Source: Chloroflexota bacterium
Lineage (GTDB): Bacteria; Chloroflexota; Dehalococcoidia; Lucifugimonadales; JAPUKM01
DNA length: 5,427 nt
Assembly (NCBI GenBank): GCA_027295645.1
Contig: JAPUKM010000098.1
Coordinates: forward strand, 1 to 5,427
Reading direction: 5' to 3'
Part shown: in pieces, positions 1 through 5,427 of the stretch
Position numbering within the stretch: the stretch's first letter is position 1
Layout: every line of letters starts with the position of its first letter
Made by a program: the position numbers and the translations under genes
The notes under the pieces: model-generated
Told to the model about the DNA's origin: nothing
The model's database searches: none
What the model saw: the letters and a program-made list of their open reading frames with translations, nothing else

Positions 1-89
1 ACGGCCAGCGAAAGGGCCAGAGAGGCCCCGCCAGGCCATTCCACCTGCGGCAGCTCGTTTGCGTAGCCTACAAAGTCTCGCTCCAACAT
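1..89 (-). CDS. Polysaccharide deacetylase / PuuE-like protein, N-terminal fragment (runs off left edge)
   Basis: Reading leftward from an ATG at 89-87, an open frame of 29 codons continues to the window edge, so only the N-terminus is present. It begins MLERDFVGYANELPQVEWPG and continues with GASLALSLAV. The pattern RDFVGY, then a Pro-containing stretch, then WPGGA and a hydrophobic beta strand, is the recognisable start of the polysaccharide-deacetylase-fold proteins often annotated as PuuE-type allantoinase or polysaccharide deacetylase. In that family a metal-binding NodB-type domain follows, but it lies outside this window. The start is supported by a near-perfect Shine-Dalgarno AAGGAGG six bases upstream. 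The gene is transcribed divergently from the DUF58 gene across a 184-bp gap. The exact substrate (allantoin, N-acetyl sugar or other amide) cannot be told from this fragment. The family assignment rests on recalled family pattern only. Confidence 0.72.
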   Translation of the reverse strand, partial: MLERDFVGYANELPQVEWPGGASLALSLA

Positions 90-95
90 GTTTCC

Positions 96-102
96 CCTCC
101 TT
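96..102 (-). promoter_or_regulatory. Strong Shine-Dalgarno for the leftward deacetylase gene
   Basis: On the minus strand the sequence reads AAGGAGG, complementary to the 16S rRNA 3' end. A six-base spacer (GGAAAC) separates it from the ATG at 89-87. It is the best ribosome binding site in the window and fixes the start of the partial gene. None of the other genes here has a comparable site. Confidence 0.8.
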
Positions 103-110
103 TTTCGAGG

Positions 111-131
111 TCACCGTGGCCATCTACCCCA
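111..131. repeat. Intergenic direct repeat, copy 1 (candidate operator)
   Basis: Shares the core CGTGGCC(C)ATCTACCCCA with a second copy at 185-206. The copies are in the same orientation, 74 bp start to start. They differ by one C/T change near the left end and one extra C in copy 2. This copy lies just upstream of the Shine-Dalgarno of the leftward deacetylase gene, where a bound protein could act on its transcription. The function is inferred. The two copies could also be a chance or relic short duplication. Confidence 0.6.
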
Positions 132-184
132 TGTCTGTCCAGCAAACTGCCCGACCATGAAACCAGCCGGAAGTTGTCCCGATG

Positions 185-206
185 TCATCGTGGCCCATCT
201 ACCCCA
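185..206. repeat. Intergenic direct repeat, copy 2 (candidate operator)
   Basis: Second copy of the ~21-nt element at 111-131, with one substitution and one inserted C. Its right end lies 10 bp before the TACTAT -10-like hexamer at 217-222, so it covers the place where a -35 box would be. No good -35 hexamer is visible there. The position would suit an activator site for the DUF58 operon, but this is inference from position only. Confidence 0.6.
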
Positions 207-213
207 CTGCGGA

Positions 214-225
214 TGCTACTATATA
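214..225 (+). promoter_or_regulatory. Candidate extended -10 for the DUF58-transglutaminase operon
   Basis: The bases TGCTACTATATA contain an extended -10-like TGnTACTAT (214-222), overlapped by a second option, TATATA (220-225). This is a local AT-rich island in a GC-rich gap. A start site near 229 would give a leader of about 45 nt before the ATG at 274. No TTGACA-like -35 is seen at 16-18 bp, and repeat copy 2 occupies that place. The promoter is therefore weak or activator dependent, or it may not be real. Confidence 0.42.
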
Positions 226-273
226 GGTGGCGGATGAAGCCACCTCAAGCCTGAGCTGCCCTCCGGAGGCTCC

Positions 274-1491
274 ATGGTTCCGACGCGACGAGGTCTCTTT
301 TTCATCGGCATAGGGGTGGTCACCTACCTGCTGGCCCAGCAGAGCAACGTCGGCTGGTTCTACGTGGCCGACGCCTTCGTTTGGGCCGTGCTCCTGGTCA
401 ACCTGGCGCTGCCCCGCTGGACGCTATGGGGTCTCGGGGTACACCGGAGACTCGGTTCGGACCGTGGCGCTGCCACGGAGGGCCTCTTCGAGGGAGACGC
501 CGTCCGGTTCACCCTCCAGGTGACCAACCCGGGGAGGGTGCCTCGGTACTTCTTCTCCGTTGCCGACCATTGCCCACTGGAGGCCCCCGATAGCCAGACG
601 AAGCGTGCCCTGGTGGGCTACGTCGCGCCGGGGTCATCGGTACCGTGGAGTTACGCTGCGGAGTGCTACCAGCGGGGTGAATACCAGTTCGGGCCGGTGC
701 GCCTGGAGTGCTCGGCACCGTTCGGCCTGTTCCGGGCGCGCCGCAGCGTGAACGCGCCGTTGCGGGTGCTGGTCTACCCCCAGGTGTTCGACTTCGCCGT
801 CGCCAGGCCCCGTGGGGAGCTTCGAGAGGGCCCGACGGCCCCTTCACCGGCCCAGCGCATCGGAGAGTTCCGCGGCGCTAGGGAGTACCAGCCCGGCGAC
901 AGCCTCAGGCAGGTCCACTGGAAAAGCTCTGCGCGGTCGGGCCGGCTCATGGTCAAGGAGTACGACAGGAGCCCGGAGAGCCAGACCGTCCTCTTCCTAA
1001 ACGCCGGGCACAACGCCGGCACCGGCAAGGAGACCACCTTCGAATATGGCATCAAGCTGGCCGCGAGCATCGCCAGGGCCTGCTACCGGAGCGACAACTC
1101 GTTTATGATGGCGCCGCCGGGCCTGGGAGTCCGGTTCCCCCAGTGGCGCGCGGCCCTGGAGTACCTGGCCAGGCTTGCCGATGGAGAGGGGGCTCCGCCG
1201 GAGCGCGCCCTCGCCTCCCTGGCCAGGGCAGGCCGCGTTATAGCCATCGTTGCCGCCACGGACGGCGAGGGCCTGAGGGCCGTCCGGCGGCTTCCCGCCG
1301 ACAGGCTGGCCGCGGTGGTCCTGCTACAGGGGTTCGATGCGGAGCACGAGGAGGCCGGTGTGGCGGCGGCCTTGAGCAGCGCCGGCGTGCAGGTGGTGAC
1401 CTGTGTGCCCGGAGGCATCCAACAGGCGCTGGATGAGCTGGCGGCGGCGGGGTCTCGGGGCGCACGGCAGATGGTAAGGGTGGGCTCGTGA
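274..1491 (+). CDS. DUF58 domain-containing membrane protein
   Basis: A 405-residue protein that starts at an ATG preceded by GGAGG (265-269) with a short four-base spacer. Two hydrophobic segments near residues 8-22 and 29-47 form an N-terminal hairpin anchor. A beta-rich region follows (about 65-170, with FEGDAVRFTLQVTN). The DUF58 signature comes next: RGAREYQPGD at 200-209, then R212 and VHWKSSAR at 214-221, followed by GRLMVKEY. The C-terminal part ends in alternating strands and helices, consistent with the degenerate von Willebrand A-like fold described for this family. Length is typical. The signature domain should face the cytoplasm after an even number of membrane passes. DUF58 proteins usually accompany a MoxR ATPase and a transglutaminase-like membrane protein. 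The latter follows directly here, with overlapping start and stop, while MoxR is absent from the window. The family call is firm, but the molecular function is not known. Confidence 0.93.
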   Translation: MVPTRRGLFFIGIGVVTYLLAQQSNVGWFYVADAFVWAVLLVNLALPRWTLWGLGVHRRLGSDRGAATEGLFEGDAVRFTLQVTNPGRVPRYFFSVADHCPLEAPDSQTKRALVGYVAPGSSVPWSYAAECYQRGEYQFGPVRLECSAPFGLFRARRSVNAPLRVLVYPQVFDFAVARPRGELREGPTAPSPAQRIGEFRGAREYQPGDSLRQVHWKSSARSGRLMVKEYDRSPESQTVLFLNAGHNAGTGKETTFEYGIKLAASIARACYRSDNSFMMAPPGLGVRFPQWRAALEYLARLADGEGAPPERALASLARAGRVIAIVAATDGEGLRAVRRLPADRLAAVVLLQGFDAEHEEAGVAAALSSAGVQVVTCVPGGIQQALDELAAAGSRGARQMVRVGS

Positions 1492-3728
1492 TGGCGGCGA
1501 CCGTGCGGACGCCTTCCAGGCGAGGCCCCATGAAGCTGGTACGGGCCCTTCTGAGCAGGTTCGGAGGGACCCCGGAGGAGACGGAGCGCTCCGGGCACCT
1601 TCGGGTGCTGACGTTCCTGGGAGCGGTCATTGCGCTGAGCGCCCTGGCGCTCTTCACCGGTGACTATCTCCGCGCCGGTGTGCTCCTGGCGGCGACGGCG
1701 GCTGGGCACCTGTTCACCTGGCGGCGAGAGGGGCGGGTCTCCCGGCTGCGGGAGCTGGCGATGTACATCGCCTTTGGCGTGGCGCTGTACCCGCTGCGGG
1801 ACGAGCTGCTGGGCCTGTTCACCGGGGGTAGCCTGCTTCCACTGGCGCGCTTCCTGGCGACGGGCGTGGCCATCTCCAGCTTCGCTCTTCGGACCCGCAG
1901 GACGATGTACAACAACCTGGAGCTGAGCCTGGTGGCGCTTCTCCTGGTTGGCGAGGAGGCGCTGAGCCTCACCTACCTGGGCTTCCTCCTGCTGTTCGCC
2001 ATGATTGCGCTGCTGTTTCTGGCGATCAGCCATCTTCCCCGATATATGGAATCGGCGGATCACGTGGCGCTACCGGGAACCAAGCCTTTGCTGGGCATCG
2101 GCGCGGCAATCGCGGGAGGCGTGCTGGCGGTGACCGTGGCGACCTACATTGTGCTGCCGCAGAACCACGCCGTCACGTCCGCCGGGCCGCTGCCCAGCCG
2201 GGTGGACCTCACCTCGGGCTGGCCGACACCGCCCACGGACCTTTCGCCCGGCGACTGGACGCCCTGGGCGGACTTTCTCCCGTCGCGTGGTCAGGAGCTT
2301 CGTCTGGGCCCCGGGGACGACGGCGATGCCTTCGACCTCGCCAAGTACACCGACCTGGGCTATGCCGGCCCCGGCGGCGGCGATGTGGTGATGCACGTGC
2401 GCAGCCCGCTGGCCAGCTTCTGGCGGGGGTTCACGCTTGACGGCTATGACGGCCACGGATGGGTCAGCTCCACCAGTGCGGTCCGTCTGGCGGTGGACTC
2501 CGCGGGAAGACTCATGTTTTTGGAGGCGCCGTCGGCCATGCGTCGGGACCGGGCATACGTGCAGTCCTATTTCCTGAAGGTGCCCCAGCCCAACGCACTG
2601 TTCACCGCCTACAACCCCGGCTGGATCGCCCTGGGCGCCGGAGGCACCACGGGGCGTCTCCAGTTGGCGCAGGGCAACCTGGAGTACCTCCGTCAGCTGG
2701 ACAGCTATCGGGTCCTCTCTCCCGTGCCGAGGCTGAGCCCGGTCTCCCTGCGGGGAGACGTTGTGGACACCTCGGATGGGGCGTTTCTCGTCCAGCCCCG
2801 GGTGCCCGAACGGGTCAGACTCCTGACCGAGCAGATCATCGAGGGGGCCGTTACCGACTACGATAAGGCGGCCCGCATCGAGCGGTTCCTGCTGGAGAAT
2901 TACCCCTACGATCTGACGGTGTCCCCCTACCGTGAAGATGAGGACTCGGTGGACCGGTTCCTGTTCGTGGACCAGGCGGGCTACTGCTCCCAGTTCGCCA
3001 CGGCCATGGCGGTGATGGGCAGGCTGGCGGGCCTGCCGACGCGCGTGGCGGTGGGCTACCTGCCCGGCAGGTACAACAGCCTCACGGGCACCCACGTCGT
3101 CCGGGTCCAGGATGCCCACGCATGGGTGGAGGTGCGGTTCAAGCGGTTCGGGTGGGTGCCGTTCGACCCCACGCCACGCCCCGATTCGCCCTGGGCGCTC
3201 GGCAAGGGCAGCTCTTCCCTGGCCCGTGGGATCCAGCAGACCCTCCGGAGCGCCATCGGGGGCTTCACCATCGATGCCCCCAGCGCCGCCGCCGCCACGT
3301 TGGGCGGCGCCCTGGGGGGTCTGCCCGGCGCGGTCAATGTAGCGCTCGTCATTGGAGTCGTGGTCGGACTTCTGCTCCTGCCGCTACGGTGGCTGAGGAG
3401 CCGCGTGGACCGGAGCAGAGGAGTCGGCGCTCCGGCCTACTCGGCCCTGCCGGGACATGGGCGAGAGGAGATGCGACGGATGTACCGACAGGGGCTGCGC
3501 CTGCTGAAAAAGCGAGGCCTTCCGTCGCGGCACGCCCACCAGGGCGTTCAAGAATACCAGGCTGCGGTCTCCGCCACATCTCCCAAGCTGGGAGAGGCCC
3601 TGCGCCGGCTGACGGAGTGGACGGCAGCTGCCGCTTATAATCCGGCCGCATTTTCGGAGACGGCCCCCGAGGAGGCACGGCTGCTGCTCAAGGAGATGCG
3701 GAAGGGGCCATCGCTTGACACCCCCTGA
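1491..3728 (+). CDS. TgpA-type membrane protein with transglutaminase-like domain (DUF3488/DUF4129-like architecture)
   Basis: A 745-residue protein counted from the ATG that shares its A with the upstream TGA (TGATG). A GTG at 1488 would add one residue, and M14 (ATG at 1530) is a later alternative. AAGGG at 1476-1480 is a plausible ribosome site. About six hydrophobic segments lie in residues 39-222. A large outer domain follows, with WRG at 311-313 and GHGW at 321-324, as in TgpA N-terminal regions. The transglutaminase core carries the complete triad: C499 in GYCSQFATAM, H543 in DAHAWVEV and D559 in FDPTP. One more membrane helix lies at about 612-634. A charged helical tail at about 656-740 resembles DUF4129. 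Known relatives place the catalytic domain outside the cytoplasmic membrane and may act on peptides or proteins as hydrolase or transferase. The substrate here is unknown. The gene is translationally coupled to DUF58, suggesting a complex or a shared role. Confidence 0.93.
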   Translation: MAATVRTPSRRGPMKLVRALLSRFGGTPEETERSGHLRVLTFLGAVIALSALALFTGDYLRAGVLLAATAAGHLFTWRREGRVSRLRELAMYIAFGVALYPLRDELLGLFTGGSLLPLARFLATGVAISSFALRTRRTMYNNLELSLVALLLVGEEALSLTYLGFLLLFAMIALLFLAISHLPRYMESADHVALPGTKPLLGIGAAIAGGVLAVTVATYIVLPQNHAVTSAGPLPSRVDLTSGWPTPPTDLSPGDWTPWADFLPSRGQELRLGPGDDGDAFDLAKYTDLGYAGPGGGDVVMHVRSPLASFWRGFTLDGYDGHGWVSSTSAVRLAVDSAGRLMFLEAPSAMRRDRAYVQSYFLKVPQPNALFTAYNPGWIALGAGGTTGRLQLAQGNLEYLRQLDSYRVLSPVPRLSPVSLRGDVVDTSDGAFLVQPRVPERVRLLTEQIIEGAVTDYDKAARIERFLLENYPYDLTVSPYREDEDSVDRFLFVDQAGYCSQFATAMAVMGRLAGLPTRVAVGYLPGRYNSLTGTHVVRVQDAHAWVEVRFKRFGWVPFDPTPRPDSPWALGKGSSSLARGIQQTLRSAIGGFTIDAPSAAAATLGGALGGLPGAVNVALVIGVVVGLLLLPLRWLRSRVDRSRGVGAPAYSALPGHGREEMRRMYRQGLRLLKKRGLPSRHAHQGVQEYQAAVSATSPKLGEALRRLTEWTAAAAYNPAAFSETAPEEARLLLKEMRKGPSLDTP

Positions 3729-3742
3729 CCCCTCTTGATACT
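3715..3742 (+). promoter_or_regulatory. Candidate sigma70-type promoter P1 upstream of the PlsY-like gene
   Basis: A perfect -35 TTGACA (3715-3720) and a 16-bp spacer precede GATACT (3737-3742), which matches TATAAT at four positions. The -35 lies inside the last codons of the transglutaminase gene, whose stop is at 3726-3728. A start near 3749 would give a leader of about 120 nt before the ATG at 3868. Coding constraint could produce the -35 by chance, but the spacing makes a real promoter plausible. Confidence 0.5.
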
Positions 3743-3786
3743 GTCATTGCGGGTTTAAGCTCCTTCCGACCTCTTTCGCGAATGAC
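3743..3786. repeat. Imperfect inverted repeat after the transglutaminase gene
   Basis: GTCATTGCG (3743-3751) pairs with CGCGAATGAC (3777-3786) as nine base pairs with one bulged G, across a 25-nt loop. There is no U-run after it, so it is a poor intrinsic terminator. Inside the loop, TCCTTCCG (3761-3768) is complementary to CGGAAGGA (3812-3819), which gives a competing pairing. It could be a weak transcript-end structure, a protein site or chance. Confidence 0.35.
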
Positions 3787-3803
3787 GGACGATCTGAGCG
3801 GAG

Positions 3804-3832
3804 TTGAAGGACGGAAGGAACAGGCCTACAAT
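3804..3832 (+). promoter_or_regulatory. Candidate sigma70-type promoter P2 for the PlsY-like gene
   Basis: TTGAAG (3804-3809), a 17-bp spacer and TACAAT (3827-3832) match the consensus at four and five of six positions with ideal spacing. A start near 3839 leaves a short leader of about 29 nt before the ATG at 3868. It is the best complete promoter in the window and supports independent transcription of the PlsY-like gene. Confidence 0.6.
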
Positions 3833-3867
3833 GAGGTCTAGGGGACTACTCGGCCTTAGATATCGCC

Positions 3868-4473
3868 ATGCCGACCATAGACGCATTCATCCTATCCATC
3901 CTCCTTGCCTACCTGCTGGGCTCCATTCCCGTAGCCACCCTGGTGAGTCGTCGCCGTAGCATAGATATCTTCTCCACCGGCACGGGGCTTCCGGGCGCGG
4001 CCAATGTATTCAGGCAGGTGGGGCACAAATTGGGGGTCATGGTTTCCGCCGGTGACGCCGCCAAGGGGGCGTTGGCCATAGTGGTGGCCAGCCGTCTCGG
4101 CATGGAAGGCACCTGGTTGCTGCTACCGGCGACCGCCGCCATAGGCGGCCACTGGAACTCCATCTTCAGCAGGTTCCGTGGCGGCGATGGGCTCGCCCCG
4201 CTGATGGGAATCACCATCATTGTCGTGCCGGTGTACGGCCCTATCGCCGTTGTCATTGGTGGTGTGGTGGGCCTCTGGTTCCACGGCAATACCCACCCAT
4301 CCCTGCGTGGCGGCTTCGCGGGCTTCGGCTTCCTGCTGGCGCGGGCCGTGTCGATGCAAGAGGACGTGACGATCACCTTCGGCATCGCGACCATCGGCCT
4401 CATGGTGCTGACCCACGCCGTCATAGGCCATCACCGGCGACGGGATGACCTCCCCGATTACGACCCGGGCTAG
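3868..4473 (+). CDS. PlsY-like membrane acyltransferase with altered motifs
   Basis: A 201-residue, strongly hydrophobic protein of the size and layout of PlsY, the membrane enzyme that moves an acyl group from acyl-phosphate to glycerol-3-phosphate in phospholipid synthesis. Family marks are LLGSIPVATLVSRR near the N-terminus, TGTGLPGAANVFR (37-49) matching motif 1, DAAKG (63-67), and GGHWNSIFSRFRGGDG (93-108) matching the motif 2 region. Several usual residues differ. L41 replaces the Asn of GSGN, D107 replaces the Lys of GGKG, and the C-terminal H-R-x-N element reads HHRRRDD (188-194). The fold assignment is sound, but standard activity is doubtful. It may use another acyl acceptor or be a non-catalytic paralogue. 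No clear Shine-Dalgarno precedes the ATG. A stop at 3832-3834 closes the frame upstream and no other start codon lies between. Two promoters precede it, and its stop overlaps that of the convergent hydrolase. Confidence 0.8.
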   Translation: MPTIDAFILSILLAYLLGSIPVATLVSRRRSIDIFSTGTGLPGAANVFRQVGHKLGVMVSAGDAAKGALAIVVASRLGMEGTWLLLPATAAIGGHWNSIFSRFRGGDGLAPLMGITIIVVPVYGPIAVVIGGVVGLWFHGNTHPSLRGGFAGFGFLLARAVSMQEDVTITFGIATIGLMVLTHAVIGHHRRRDDLPDYDPG

Positions 4474-5366
4474 TACGCGTCACCTTCCTGCAGAACCCGC
4501 AGGGGTCCTCCCTCGGACGCCTCTTCACCCAGGCCATCCACAAACCGTTTGAGGGTGGCGAAATACTCCTCGCCACCTACCCGATAGGTATCGTTGTGAC
4601 CGGCCCCCTGTATTACGTAGAACTCCTTGGGCTCGGCCGCTGCCTTGAATAGCCGCTGGCCCAGCTCTATTGGGACCACCTCATCACGGTCTCCGTGGAG
4701 CACCAGAAGAGGCGCGTCAATGTCCAGGATTTTGGACAGAGAGTCGTACTTGATACGGACCAGGAACCCAGGCAGGAACCGGAGCCACCGTTTGGCTATA
4801 TCGGGAACGGAGGTGAATGGAGACTCCAGGATCAGACCTGAGACATCGTTTCTGGCCGCAACGTCCACGGCCACGGCAGAACCCAGAGAGCGCCCAAAGA
4901 GGACAACCCTATCCGAGCGAACGTCAGGGCGGGAGCGAAGGTACCGTAACGCCCCTTCGCCGTCCAGATAGGTCCCCTTCTCGGAGATGCGTCCGTCGCT
5001 CAGTCCATAGCCGCGATAATCGAAGATAAGGATGTTCACGCCTAGATGGTCATGAAGCAGCTTCATATTCTCCAAACGGTCGCTGATATTGCCCGCGTTG
5101 CCGTGGAACCAGAGTAGGCTAGCCTGTCTATCCCCCGGAATGAACCACCCGTGCAGTTGCACCCCGTCGGAGGTGAAGAAGCGCACATCCTCGTAGGAAA
5201 GCCCCCAGTCGGCAGGGGTTTGTTCGATCTCCCGCTCGGGGAAGAAGACCCGACCACTGATCAACCGATCACCTCCTAGAATAAGGGCCCCCGGCACAAG
5301 AGCGAGGAGCAGAAGAATAGCTAATGCCCTCCAGGTCACCGTTCGCTGTCCCATTAGTACGGGCAT
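4470..5366 (-). CDS. Membrane-anchored alpha/beta hydrolase, BEM46/ABHD13-like
   Basis: Serine hydrolase of about 298 residues from the ATG at 5366. One strong hydrophobic segment (about 13-31, LAILLLLALVPGALIL) is an uncleaved anchor or signal, so the enzyme probably faces the outside of the membrane. The catalytic set is visible: oxyanion-hole HGNAGN (88-93), DYRGYGLSDG (116-125), nucleophile S160 in GRSLGS, D228 in LHGDRDEVVP, and H257 in GAGHND. The combination is typical of the BEM46/ABHD13/ABHD17 group, which hydrolyses esters or thioesters. The natural substrate is unknown. The start is uncertain: the frame is open past the right edge, a GTG at 5411 would give 313 residues, and an ATG at 5354 would give 294. 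None has a good Shine-Dalgarno. An extended -10 at 5416-5424 would place the transcript start near 5409, favouring one of the ATGs. The gene is convergent with the PlsY-like gene. Confidence 0.88.
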   Translation of the reverse strand: MPVLMGQRTVTWRALAILLLLALVPGALILGGDRLISGRVFFPEREIEQTPADWGLSYEDVRFFTSDGVQLHGWFIPGDRQASLLWFHGNAGNISDRLENMKLLHDHLGVNILIFDYRGYGLSDGRISEKGTYLDGEGALRYLRSRPDVRSDRVVLFGRSLGSAVAVDVAARNDVSGLILESPFTSVPDIAKRWLRFLPGFLVRIKYDSLSKILDIDAPLLVLHGDRDEVVPIELGQRLFKAAAEPKEFYVIQGAGHNDTYRVGGEEYFATLKRFVDGLGEEASEGGPLRVLQEGDAY

Positions 5367-5415
5367 GGATGATTGGGTGGGCGTGTACGTCCGGAGGCTG
5401 GTCAAATGCACCTGG

Positions 5416-5424
5416 ATTCTATCA
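5416..5424 (-). promoter_or_regulatory. Candidate extended -10 for the hydrolase gene
   Basis: The minus strand reads TGATAGAAT, an extended -10 (TGn plus TAGAAT, five of six matches). Any -35 would lie beyond the right edge and cannot be checked. Transcription would start near 5409, just at the GTG at 5411, so translation more likely begins at the ATG at 5366 or 5354, with a leader of about 43-55 nt. Confidence 0.5.
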
Positions 5425-5427
5425 CGC

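Noticed and set aside
181..189. Small palindrome GATG-T-CATC
   Set aside because: Four-base arms are too short to separate from chance.
1083..2063. Long 326-codon open frame on the minus strand
   Set aside because: It lies opposite the DUF58 and transglutaminase genes. Its product is rich in Arg, Gln and Pro with no domain pattern, as expected for a shadow frame in GC-rich DNA.
2070..3119. 349-codon open frame on the minus strand
   Set aside because: It is opposite the transglutaminase gene, which has clear family motifs and an intact triad. The antisense product shows no recognisable domain.
3636..3641. Perfect TATAAT inside the transglutaminase gene
   Set aside because: No -35 at 16-18 bp. 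The nearest candidate, CTGACG at 3609-3614, is 21 bp away, and the site lies in coding sequence. Treated as chance.
3743..3786. Inverted repeat as an intrinsic terminator
   Set aside because: The stem is short with a bulge, the loop is long and no U-run follows, so I list it only as a repeat.
3909..4434. Antisense open frames over the PlsY-like gene
   Set aside because: The plus-strand product has membrane helices and PlsY motifs, while the antisense products have none.
1..5427. Mobile elements, CRISPR arrays, tRNA or rRNA genes, toxin-antitoxin or phage genes
   Set aside because: No repeat arrays, transposase motifs, inverted terminal repeats or structured RNA signatures were visible on either strand.

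Overview
This is an ordinary-looking stretch of a GC-rich bacterial chromosome. It holds four complete or near-complete genes and the head of a fifth. There are no RNA genes, mobile elements, CRISPR arrays or phage genes. The gene set suggests a free-living high-GC bacterium, and some features would fit a Chloroflexota (Dehalococcoidia/SAR202-like) genome. These are the PuuE-type deacetylase start, the DUF58 + transglutaminase pair, the PlsY-like protein and consensus TTGACA promoters. That taxonomic guess is an inference and is weak without a search.

Layout. Positions 1-89 (minus) are the first 29 codons of a polysaccharide-deacetylase / PuuE-like gene that runs off the left edge. Positions 90-273 are a divergent intergenic region with a strong Shine-Dalgarno for the leftward gene, a near-identical ~21-nt direct repeat in two copies, and an extended -10-like element facing right. 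Positions 274-3728 (plus) are a two-gene operon with a translationally coupled junction: a DUF58 membrane protein followed by a TgpA-type membrane protein with a transglutaminase-like domain (Cys-His-Asp triad intact). Positions 3729-3867 carry two candidate sigma70-type promoters and an imperfect inverted repeat. Positions 3868-4473 (plus) are a PlsY-like membrane acyltransferase with altered signature residues. Positions 4470-5366 (minus) are a membrane-anchored BEM46/ABHD13-like serine hydrolase. It converges on the PlsY-like gene, and the two stop codons overlap in a CTAG palindrome.

How they may work together. DUF58 and TgpA-type proteins are commonly found together in bacteria, usually beside a MoxR AAA+ ATPase. 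They are thought to form a membrane-associated chaperone or peptidase-like system, but their biochemistry is poorly known. No MoxR gene is present here, because the position upstream of DUF58 is taken by the divergent deacetylase. The PlsY-like protein and the hydrolase both suggest membrane lipid or ester chemistry, but the two genes are convergent and need not be functionally linked.

I did not find an obviously new system. The points most worth following up are the substituted motifs of the PlsY-like protein and the paired repeats between the divergent genes.
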